Assembly: GCA_009996555.1 (NCBI GenBank)
Contig: JAACZX010000105.1
Span: forward strand, 1-7,629
Reading direction: 5' to 3'
Length of the DNA: 7,629 bases
Source of the DNA: Chitinophagaceae bacterium
GTDB taxonomy: Bacteria; Bacteroidota; Bacteroidia; Chitinophagales; Chitinophagaceae
Made by a program: the position numbers and the translations under genes. Position 1 is the stretch's first letter, and every line of letters starts with the position of its first letter. The notes beneath the pieces were generated by a model. It worked only from the letters and a program-made list of their open reading frames with translations. It did no database searches and was not told the origin of the DNA. Positions 1-6,546 of the stretch are shown piece after piece.

Positions 1-900
1 GCGCTGCATTTTGAATGTGCATCTTCTCTTTTTGGGCAGGAGCTGAATACAGAATACAGTTATTTCCTGGAAGGATTTGATGAAGACTGGTCGGCATGGT
101 CAAAAAAAACAGAAAGGGATTATACCAACCTGCCTGCCGGAAATTATACATTCAACGTAAAGAGCAGGAACAATCCCGACAATCAATCGCCGGTAACAGG
201 TTTTTCGTTTAAGATATTGCCCCCCTGGTATCAAACATGGTGGGCATATACTGTTTATGTGCTGTTGTTTTTCAGCTTGCTGTATTTGTTTTACAAACGC
301 CAGCAACGGAAGTATAAACGATTGCAGCAACTGAAACTGCAGGAGCAGCAACGGAAATATGATGAGGAGCAAAAACAATTGCAACTGCAGCACCAGATCG
401 AAATTGAAAAAAGTGAAAAACAGATCGTTGAATTGCGGAATGAAAAGTTGCAATCGGAAGTGGAGCATAAAAACTCCGAGCTGGCATCTTCTGCCATGAA
501 CCTGGTGCAGAAAAAGGAAATGCTCTCCAAACTCAAGGAAGACCTGGCACAGTATAAAAGCCATACCGATGCAGGTAAGGCGGGCAAGGAGTTTCAAAAG
601 ATCATGAAGCTGATAGATAAGGAACTGGACGATAACGGGGAGTGGGAGCAGTTTGCCGTACACTTCGACAGTGTACACACCAATTATCTCAAAAAACTAA
701 AAGAGCAGTACCCAACGCTCACAACATCTGATCTGAAACTGGCTGCTTACCTCCGGCTCAATCTTTCTTCAAAAGAGATTGCCCAGCTCATGAACATCTC
801 CATCCGGGGAGTGGAAACAAGCCGTTACAGGCTTCGTAAGAAACTGGAGCTGCCCAACGAGGTGAACCTCTTTGATCACCTCATAAAAATTACCAGCTGA
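1..900 (+). CDS. Membrane-anchored transcriptional regulator, Y_Y_Y domain plus LuxR-like HTH (5' partial)
   Basis: The reading frame is open from base 1 to the TGA at 898-900, so the start lies outside the window. Residues 1 to about 70 (numbered from the window edge) match a Y_Y_Y domain: EYSYFLEGFDEDW, then YTNLPAGNYTFNVKSRN. This domain usually follows periplasmic beta-propeller repeats, which would lie upstream. PPWYQTWW then leads into one hydrophobic helix (about nt 241-294). A Gln/Glu/Lys-rich coiled coil follows (about nt 298-560). The C-terminus (about nt 700-860) is a LuxR-like helix-turn-helix containing LSSKEIAQLMNISIRGVETS. No HisKA or HATPase motifs lie between membrane and HTH, so this is not a hybrid two-component system in its visible part. 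By family knowledge it probably senses a ligand in the periplasm and binds DNA while in the membrane. Its position 174 bp before susC suggests that it controls this PUL, which is inference. Confidence 0.9.
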   Translation, partial: ALHFECASSLFGQELNTEYSYFLEGFDEDWSAWSKKTERDYTNLPAGNYTFNVKSRNNPDNQSPVTGFSFKILPPWYQTWWAYTVYVLLFFSLLYLFYKRQQRKYKRLQQLKLQEQQRKYDEEQKQLQLQHQIEIEKSEKQIVELRNEKLQSEVEHKNSELASSAMNLVQKKEMLSKLKEDLAQYKSHTDAGKAGKEFQKIMKLIDKELDDNGEWEQFAVHFDSVHTNYLKKLKEQYPTLTTSDLKLAAYLRLNLSSKEIAQLMNISIRGVETSRYRLRKKLELPNEVNLFDHLIKITS

Positions 901-973
901 TCTCAACTTTTTCAGCGTCCGGTAAGAAAAGACAATAGACGTAGCCTGAAATTTTGTAAGTAATTAAAAGTCA

Positions 974-988
974 ATAAATATTATTTAT
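974..988. promoter_or_regulatory. AT-rich perfect palindrome, candidate operator
   Basis: The arms ATAAAT (974-979) and ATTTAT (983-988) are perfect reverse complements around an ATT spacer. The element sits in the non-coding gap between the regulator and susC, about 90 bp before the susC start. A short symmetric site there could bind a dimeric HTH protein such as the upstream regulator. AT-rich palindromes also arise by chance, so an operator role is only a possibility. Confidence 0.3.
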
Positions 989-989
989 G

Positions 990-1049
990 TTGTAGAGGTT
1001 TTGGCGTAGTGCTTTTTTTGGACAAGGGGCACTTTCAGTAGCAATTTTG
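990..1049 (+). promoter_or_regulatory. Candidate Bacteroidota-type promoter region for susC
   Basis: The known Bacteroidota consensus is a TTTG/TTG element at about -33 and TAnnTTTG at about -7. Two imperfect candidates are visible. (a) TTG at 990-992, a 20-bp spacer, and TTTTTTTG at 1013-1020. (b) TTTG at 1017-1020, a 21-bp spacer, and CAATTTTG at 1042-1049. Each -7 box misses one fixed base. Under (b) the -7 box lies in the left arm of the 1037-1072 inverted repeat, which would make that repeat an operator, and the leader RNA would be only about 20 nt. Under (a) the whole repeat would be transcribed. The sequence alone does not decide between them. Confidence 0.25.
1008..1033 (+). repeat. 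Short inverted repeat in the susC leader
   Basis: AGTGC (1008-1012) and GCACT (1029-1033) are reverse complements. In RNA, T-tract bases 1013-1015 could extend the stem by G-U pairs with 1026-1028, and 1016-1017 by pairs with AA at 1024-1025. The five Watson-Crick pairs alone are weak. The repeat lies just before the stronger 1037-1072 repeat, so the two could form tandem hairpins if transcription starts upstream of 1008. Confidence 0.3.
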
Positions 1050-1072
1050 GGGAACAAAACAAAATTGCTGCT
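1037..1072 (+). promoter_or_regulatory. 13-bp inverted repeat abutting the susC start codon
   Basis: The arms AGTAGCAATTTTG (1037-1049) and CAAAATTGCTGCT (1060-1072) pair over 13 positions, with one G-U wobble (1039/1070) and the inner ten perfect, around the 10-nt loop GGGAACAAAA. The right arm ends two bases before ATG 1075. In mRNA the stem would cover the translation initiation region. In DNA it would be a 36-bp dyad that could serve as an operator. No T-tract follows, so it is not an ordinary intrinsic terminator. The repeat itself is directly visible; its regulatory role is inferred. Confidence 0.6.
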
Positions 1073-1074
1073 AT

Positions 1075-4000
1075 ATGAAAGTTGAAAAAACGATTCATGC
1101 AACCAGGCTTGCCTGGGTACAATGGGCAAAGCATTTCTCTATTTTTGTTCTCGCCCTTCTTTCCACATCATCTCTTTTAGGTCAGTCAAAACAGGTTGGC
1201 GGCACCGTGTCAGATGCCACAGGTTCTCCCATTGAAGGAGTAAGTGTTCTGATAAAAGGCAGCCAAACAGGCGTTACCACAAGCAAAGAAGGAAAGTATT
1301 CCATCACAGCCGCCATTGGTTCTGTGCTGGTGTTTTCCAGTACCGGTTATGTAACACAGGAAGAAACGGTTGATAGCCGTGCCGCTATCAACATTGTGCT
1401 GCTCAACAATGCCACATCACTTGAAAATGTGGTGGTGATTGGTTACGGCAGCCAGAAAAAAGTAAACCTTAGCGGAGCGGTGGCAGTAGCCAACGGAAAA
1501 GACCTCATCAACCGCCCGGTGCCAAATGCTACCAGTGCATTGCAGGGCGTACTGCCCGGCGTTACGGTTATACGTGGCAGTGGCAAACCCGGTGCTGAAG
1601 GCTATGGTATCAGGGTTCGTGGTTTTACATCGGCCAACAATGCATCTGCACTTGTGCTGGTTGATGGTATTGAACAGGATATTAATCTCATCGATCCAAA
1701 CGATATTGAATCGATCTCTGTTTTAAAAGATGCATCAGCTTCTGCTATTTATGGCGCACGTGCCGCTGCAGGTGTGGTGCTTGTAACGACCAAACAGGGT
1801 ACTGCAGGTAAAACACGCATCAGTTTCAACAGCTACTATGGATTGAACATTACTGCACGCCAGCCCCAACGTTTGAATTCATGGGACGAACAGACGCTGA
1901 TTGATGAAGCACGTTTTAATGCAACAGGTGCAAGAGAGTTCAATGCAGAACAGATCGAGTGGTTAAAAAATCCCAACTTCTCTTCACGTCCAAACCCCAC
2001 AGCCGACCGTTGGGAGTATTTTGATAATAACAACTGGTTAAAGGAAGGAATGGATAAGATCAATCATCAGCAAAACCATTCTGTTTCCATCAGCGGTGGT
2101 GAACAAAAATTGAACTACCTGCTTTCAGGAAGTTTTTATAAACGTGATGGTGTGCTGCGTTACGGGCCCGATGATAATACACGTTACAATTTAAAGCTGA
2201 ATGTGAATGCTGAAATGAACAGGTATCTTACCCTGAAAGTAACAGCAGGTTATATTGGATCATTTGTACGTGAAAATTCTTATGGTACCGAACAGATCAT
2301 TAACAGGCTTTACCGCAGCCGTGCACGCCAGTCGTTGTATGTACCAAAAGGCGATACAACAGGCAATGTGTACAATGGTGATCTGCAGGTTAATGCTGTG
2401 GATATTGAAAAGAATGCCGGTATGGAAACACGTGACTATGAAACGTTCACCGGTAAAATAAATTTCCAGGTTAAGAATGTCATTAAAGGATTAACACTTG
2501 ATGTAATTGCATGGCGCAACCAGAATACATACAACATGGAGAACCAGGCAAAAACATTGTACTGGTATGGACGCAGCACAAACACAGTTCGCTTCAGCAT
2601 CAATACACCGAACATGCTCACGCTGGTAAAAAACAAAGCTTACCAGAATAACGTGCAGAGTTTTCTTACCTACAATCTTAAGTTAGGCGATCATGCATTT
2701 ACATTGTTGCAGGGTGGCTCTTATGAAGAATACAGGAAAGATGAAATGCAGGCAACAGGACAAAGCATGCCCAGCAACGAATTTTTCAGTTTGAACTTTG
2801 CTGATCCGTTAACAAAAACAAGCAGAGATATTGTACAGGCATGGGCACTTGCATCAGCATTCGGCCGTTTCAACTACAGCTATAAAGGACGTTATTTACT
2901 GGAAGCATCTTACCGTTACGATGGCAGCTCAAGATTGGTACCAACCAACCGCTGGCGTTTCTATCCATCCTTTTCAGCAGCATGGCGTGTTGACCAGGAA
3001 AACTTCATGAAGAATATTTACTTCATCAACAATTTAAAGATCCGTGCTTCATGGGGTAAATTGGGCAACAGTGATGCGTTGGGTTATTACGATTACATGA
3101 GCTTGTTAACAAGTGGTCTCAGTACAACAAACAATCTTGTATTTAACAATGCCCGCACACAGTATGTTTATCAAAACATACAATCGTCACCCGATCTTAC
3201 ATGGGAAACAGTTGCACAATCAAACATTGGCTTCGACTTAGGTGTACTTGGTAACCGCTTAACCATTACCGGTGATTACTATGTAAAACTGGTAACCGAT
3301 CTGCTGGCTATTCCTAATGTTCCCAATATCATGGGCATAACACCCGGCTATATTAACTCAGGTAAATTAAGAAGCTGGGGTAAAGAGCTGGATGTAAAAT
3401 GGCGTGACCGTATTGGTAAAGTTGATTACCATGTAGGATTTAATATTGCCGACAACCAGAATAAACTGCTTGAGTATAACGACAGAAATTCTATTGGTAC
3501 AGGAGGGATGATTCAGTACCTCGAAGGTTACCCCATGAACTCTGTTTGGGGTTTCAGAACGGCAGGCTTCTTCCAGTCGCAGGCAGAAGCGGATGCATAC
3601 AAAGCAAGTGTGTTCTATCCCTTCTTTGCAAATCCCGCAGCAGGCGATATGAAATATCTTGACTTGAATAAAGATGGACGGATTGATGCAGGCGGTGGTA
3701 CTCCCGATAACCCGGGCGACCTGGTTTACCTCGGCACAACCAATGCACGTTATACCTATGGTTTTGATGCAGGATTAACATGGAAAGGAATTGATTTCTC
3801 CATTTTCTTCCAGGGTGCGTTGGAACGCAAGTTCCTCATCAATGAAGGAACGCTTTCTCCTATCCTTGGTACAGCAGATATGCCTTGGACTATTCACATG
3901 GACAGATGGACACCTGATAATCCCAATGCATTTTTTCCAAGAATGTACCAGACCAGTGCACACAACTATCGCCCATCAGACCGCTGGGCACAAAACGGAA

Positions 4001-4212
4001 GTTATATCCGCTTAAAAAATGTACAGATCGGTTACACATTACCCGTTAGGAACAAAGCCATCAGGGAAATTAAAGTGTATGTATCAGGACAGGATCTGTG
4101 GGAAAGCACAAAAGTGCTGAAGGTATTTGATCCTGAAGTTGGTAACAACATTGGTGCAACAGCTTATCCTTTTTACCGCACTGTTGCATTTGGTTTTAAT
4201 CTTTCACTTTAA
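1075..4212 (+). CDS. susC: SusC/RagA-family TonB-dependent outer-membrane transporter
   Basis: This is the outer-membrane pore that imports oligosaccharides using TonB-ExbBD energy. The 1045 residues are a normal SusC length. Residues 1-36 are a signal peptide with a rather long n-region (two Trp before the core) and probable cleavage after LLG36. A carboxypeptidase-regulatory-like domain follows (about 41-112). ENVVVIGYG (117-125) is the canonical entry to the TonB plug. The plug, to about 235, contains IRVRGF, LVLVDG, ISVLKDASASAIYGARAA and VLVTTKQG. The rest is beta-barrel, with an Asp-rich loop DLNKDGRID (863-871) as in many SusC proteins. It ends FGFNLSL, the aromatic-rich final strand typical of outer-membrane barrels. 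ATG 1075 is the only Met before the signal core. The SusD gene begins 13 nt after the stop. The transported glycan cannot be read from the sequence; symbol by family only. Confidence 0.97.
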   Translation: MKVEKTIHATRLAWVQWAKHFSIFVLALLSTSSLLGQSKQVGGTVSDATGSPIEGVSVLIKGSQTGVTTSKEGKYSITAAIGSVLVFSSTGYVTQEETVDSRAAINIVLLNNATSLENVVVIGYGSQKKVNLSGAVAVANGKDLINRPVPNATSALQGVLPGVTVIRGSGKPGAEGYGIRVRGFTSANNASALVLVDGIEQDINLIDPNDIESISVLKDASASAIYGARAAAGVVLVTTKQGTAGKTRISFNSYYGLNITARQPQRLNSWDEQTLIDEARFNATGAREFNAEQIEWLKNPNFSSRPNPTADRWEYFDNNNWLKEGMDKINHQQNHSVSISGGEQKLNYLLSGSFYKRDGVLRYGPDDNTRYNLKLNVNAEMNRYLTLKVTAGYIGSFVRENSYGTEQIINRLYRSRARQSLYVPKGDTTGNVYNGDLQVNAVDIEKNAGMETRDYETFTGKINFQVKNVIKGLTLDVIAWRNQNTYNMENQAKTLYWYGRSTNTVRFSINTPNMLTLVKNKAYQNNVQSFLTYNLKLGDHAFTLLQGGSYEEYRKDEMQATGQSMPSNEFFSLNFADPLTKTSRDIVQAWALASAFGRFNYSYKGRYLLEASYRYDGSSRLVPTNRWRFYPSFSAAWRVDQENFMKNIYFINNLKIRASWGKLGNSDALGYYDYMSLLTSGLSTTNNLVFNNARTQYVYQNIQSSPDLTWETVAQSNIGFDLGVLGNRLTITGDYYVKLVTDLLAIPNVPNIMGITPGYINSGKLRSWGKELDVKWRDRIGKVDYHVGFNIADNQNKLLEYNDRNSIGTGGMIQYLEGYPMNSVWGFRTAGFFQSQAEADAYKASVFYPFFANPAAGDMKYLDLNKDGRIDAGGGTPDNPGDLVYLGTTNARYTYGFDAGLTWKGIDFSIFFQGALERKFLINEGTLSPILGTADMPWTIHMDRWTPDNPNAFFPRMYQTSAHNYRPSDRWAQNGSYIRLKNVQIGYTLPVRNKAIREIKVYVSGQDLWESTKVLKVFDPEVGNNIGATAYPFYRTVAFGFNLSL

Positions 4213-4225
4213 TAATTCGCAAGTC

Positions 4226-5884
4226 ATGAAAAAGATAAAACAAGCTTTCTATATACTCATGAGTGTTTTGGTGCTGAGTGCGTGTATTAAATTAGACCGC
4301 CTGCCCGAAACAGAAATACCGGATACCGGTTTCTGGAATACAGAAAATGACCTCATCAGTGCCACCAACCGGTTGTACCAGGAGCTTGATGGCGATTGGG
4401 TTGATAACCGTGCAGATGATGCTGTAAATACAAGTCCCAATGCAGTAAGTACCGGTGCAAGATCGGTGCCCAATACAAGCGGAGACTGGAACGACAGGTA
4501 CAACGAAATTTTTACAGCAAACAACATTCTTGAAAAAGGAGGAAAGGCAAATGTAACAGAGGCTGTGCGTAACCGTTATTTTGCAGAAGCACGTTTCTTC
4601 AGAGCCTATGCCTACTTTAAACTCTTAAAGATCTATGGCGATGTCCCATTGCTGTTGAAAACATTATCTGTTACATCAGAAGAATTGTATATGCCACGCA
4701 CGCCAAGGGCGCAGGTGATACAGCAGATCTATGATGATCTTGATTTTGCAGCATCATGGTTGCCCAGGCGTGCGAACCTTCCTGCAGCACAATGGGGCCG
4801 TGTTACACGCAGCTCTGCACTGGCATTAAAAGCTAGAGCAGCATTGTACGAAGGAACAAGAGGAAAATTTCATGCTACCTTAACCGATTGGCAAAGCCAT
4901 TTAACCATTGCAGTAAATGCAGCCACCGCAGTAATGGGCGAAGGACATACTTTGTTTTCAAACTATGGTAACCTGTTTATACAGGCAGGTGAGGGGCAGG
5001 CAAACTCAGAAAATATTCTTGTGAAAATATACGGCGTTAGCAATGCTAATCTGTTGCTGGGCCATAACCATTCACGTGGACTTGAAAACGGGCAGCTTGC
5101 ACCAACAAGAAACCTGTTGCGCCAGTATTTGTACAGCGATGGTCTTCCTGCATTTAATGTAGATGGCACAACTGCTTCAGCAACACGTTCGCCGTTGTTT
5201 GTTACAGAAGCAAGTGAAACAAGCTATAATACCATTCTCGATAACAGGGATCCACGTATGGCGTTCTCTTATTTCAGAGCAGGTGATGAAGCATACCAGG
5301 GACCATGGGTTCCCAAAACTTCATTGGGCATCAGAACGGCAATAGCACCAAAGAAAGCCTTTAATAAATTAGACCAGAACATTGTAAATGCAGCAACTGT
5401 TGACAGGATACTCATCCGTTATGCAGAAGTATTGCTTACACTGGCAGAAGCAAAGTTTGAACTGAACGGAACCATTAGCGATGCCGATCTTAATCTTACC
5501 ATTAATGCCTTGCGCACCAGAGTTGGGTTTGCACCAAAACTCACCAATGCATTTGTTACCACAAACAACCTGAGCATGCGTGAAGAGATCAGGAGAGAAC
5601 GTACAGTGGAACTTGCATTGGAAGGTTTCCGTTATGATGATCTCATTCGCTGGAAAACAGCAGAGACTGTATTGCCCAAAGATCTGCTGGGTGCAAAATT
5701 TATTGCTGCAGAATGGGTAGGCACCAATCAAAACAGTCTTAACCTCAATGCAGATAATGTATTAAGAGTTGAACCTGCAAGCACAAGAACATTCAGAGTA
5801 GATCGTGATTATCTCTATCCCATTCCGTTAAATGAGATCAGTCTCAGTCGTGGTAATGTGCTCCAAAACCCTAATTGGCAATAA
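4226..5884 (+). CDS. susD: RagB/SusD-family surface glycan-binding lipoprotein
   Basis: This is the glycan-binding lid that sits on SusC at the cell surface. The start ATG 4226 was chosen although the frame opens at 4127, because it gives a clean lipoprotein signal: MKKIKQAFYILM, a hydrophobic core, then lipobox LSAC with Cys20 as the lipidation site. An upstream start would overlap susC and bury the signal. The product is 552 residues, normal for SusD. The N-terminal TPR-like SusD region is seen at about residues 105-140 (NNILEKGG, then AEARFFRAYAYFKLLKIYGD). The C-terminal RagB/SusD domain is marked by RYAEVLLTLAEAKFELNG, EIRRERTVELALEGFRYDDL (about 454-473), and YLYPIPLNEI near the end, finishing NPNWQ. 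It follows susC by 13 nt and is surely cotranscribed. Its ligand is presumably the GH5 substrate, which is inference. Symbol by family only. Confidence 0.97.
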   Translation: MKKIKQAFYILMSVLVLSACIKLDRLPETEIPDTGFWNTENDLISATNRLYQELDGDWVDNRADDAVNTSPNAVSTGARSVPNTSGDWNDRYNEIFTANNILEKGGKANVTEAVRNRYFAEARFFRAYAYFKLLKIYGDVPLLLKTLSVTSEELYMPRTPRAQVIQQIYDDLDFAASWLPRRANLPAAQWGRVTRSSALALKARAALYEGTRGKFHATLTDWQSHLTIAVNAATAVMGEGHTLFSNYGNLFIQAGEGQANSENILVKIYGVSNANLLLGHNHSRGLENGQLAPTRNLLRQYLYSDGLPAFNVDGTTASATRSPLFVTEASETSYNTILDNRDPRMAFSYFRAGDEAYQGPWVPKTSLGIRTAIAPKKAFNKLDQNIVNAATVDRILIRYAEVLLTLAEAKFELNGTISDADLNLTINALRTRVGFAPKLTNAFVTTNNLSMREEIRRERTVELALEGFRYDDLIRWKTAETVLPKDLLGAKFIAAEWVGTNQNSLNLNADNVLRVEPASTRTFRVDRDYLYPIPLNEISLSRGNVLQNPNWQ

Positions 5885-5893
5885 TAAAATTGA

Positions 5894-6409
5894 ATGACAA
5901 TGAAATCAGTTACATATTTATTGGCAGCAGCAATGCTTATTCTTTCTGTTGTTGCCTGCGAGAAAAAAGATTATCCGGTTGGCTTATCGGAATATGAGCA
6001 TCACTACTACGCCATTTTTGTTCCGAACAATAATTCAGCTGTTACGGTGTCAAGAAGCCAGGCGGCATTACTCAAATTTCCGGTTCAGTTCTATTCAACG
6101 TTTACCAGGAGTTATGATGCCGTTGCAAGATACGCTGTAACAACAGCAGGTATGAACAACCCTGCAGTACGTGGACAGGACTTTGATATTGTTGATAAGA
6201 ATGGTGTGGTCATTCCTTCGGCAGATACATCTTACAACATCATCTTTCCACAGGCAAAACAGGCCATGGATACCATTTACATTAAGCTGCTGAATAATGC
6301 AGCACCCGGTTCACGACGCATGGAAATACAAATACTGGAAAACAAAACTGCACAGTTTTATGTAGATGTGTTTTCAACAGCATTCCGCAGACCGGTAACG
6401 ATCAACTGA
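5894..6409 (+). CDS. Small PUL-associated lipoprotein, unknown function
   Basis: This 171-residue protein has a lipoprotein signal ending in VVAC, with Cys22 as the lipidated residue. An in-frame ATG at 5900 (giving MKSVTYLL) is an equally good start. The mature part has alternating hydrophobic strands, with FPVQFYSTF, RGQDFDIVDKNG, DTIYIKLLN and RRMEIQIL. The order of a strand-rich half, a G-x-D-F/Y turn and a final I-x-I-L strand resembles the Calx-beta/DUF4843-like small lipoproteins often found after susD, but I cannot assign a family firmly. It starts 9 nt after the susD stop and is probably in the same transcript. A role as an extra surface glycan-binding protein is plausible by position. 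No catalytic motif is visible. The gene is secure; its function is unknown. Confidence 0.85.
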   Translation: MTMKSVTYLLAAAMLILSVVACEKKDYPVGLSEYEHHYYAIFVPNNNSAVTVSRSQAALLKFPVQFYSTFTRSYDAVARYAVTTAGMNNPAVRGQDFDIVDKNGVVIPSADTSYNIIFPQAKQAMDTIYIKLLNNAAPGSRRMEIQILENKTAQFYVDVFSTAFRRPVTIN

Positions 6410-6449
6410 TCCTTCAAAACAGGCAGGCAGTTTTAAATATAGCAAGACC

Positions 6450-6511
6450 CCTTCTTTACGAAAAATGAGAAGCCCGGGGTTTCTACCACAGGCTTCCCTT
6501 TCGTAAGAAGG
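6450..6511 (+). repeat. Imperfect 62-nt stem-loop element between the lipoprotein and GH5 genes
   Basis: The arms CCTTCTTTACGAAA (6450-6463) and TTTCGTAAGAAGG (6499-6511) form 13 Watson-Crick pairs with a single bulged T at 6457. Inside, GAAGCC (6469-6474) pairs with GGCTTC (6491-6496). Alternatively, 6468-6474 pairs with 6478-6484 around a CGG loop. These two inner stems share bases and exclude each other. The element ends 35 nt before the GH5 start. It is followed by A7 rather than a T-tract, so it is not a standard intrinsic terminator on the + strand. It could still weaken read-through, protect RNA ends, or be a REP-like repeat. The rest of the 6410-6546 gap shows only a weak AAAAC/GTTTT pair (6416-6434). 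Confidence 0.55.
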
Positions 6512-6546
6512 AAAAAAACTGTTATTTGCTGATAAAACGAGAAAAC

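Noticed and set aside
100..678. Open frame of 192 codons on the - strand, rich in Leu and Phe
   Set aside because: It is the antisense of the Gln/Lys/Glu-rich coiled coil of the regulator, which reads as Leu/Phe on the other strand. The + strand frame has recognisable domains.
896..916. GCTGA/TCAGC inverted repeat at the regulator stop codon as a terminator
   Set aside because: The stem is only five pairs and no T-tract follows it; the run of T lies in the loop.
3661..3687. EF-hand/dockerin-like Asp loop DLNKDGRID in SusC
   Set aside because: Asp-rich loops of this kind at this position are common in SusC-family proteins, so it is not a dockerin or a novelty.
4127..4225. Upstream extension of the susD frame overlapping the susC end
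   Set aside because: The extension would precede a textbook lipoprotein signal starting at 4226 and overlaps the last barrel strands of SusC; the 4226 start is far better.
5369..5731. Open frame of 120 codons on the - strand, Cys-rich
   Set aside because: It lies entirely inside the conserved C-terminal SusD domain and has no recognisable motif; it is an antisense shadow.
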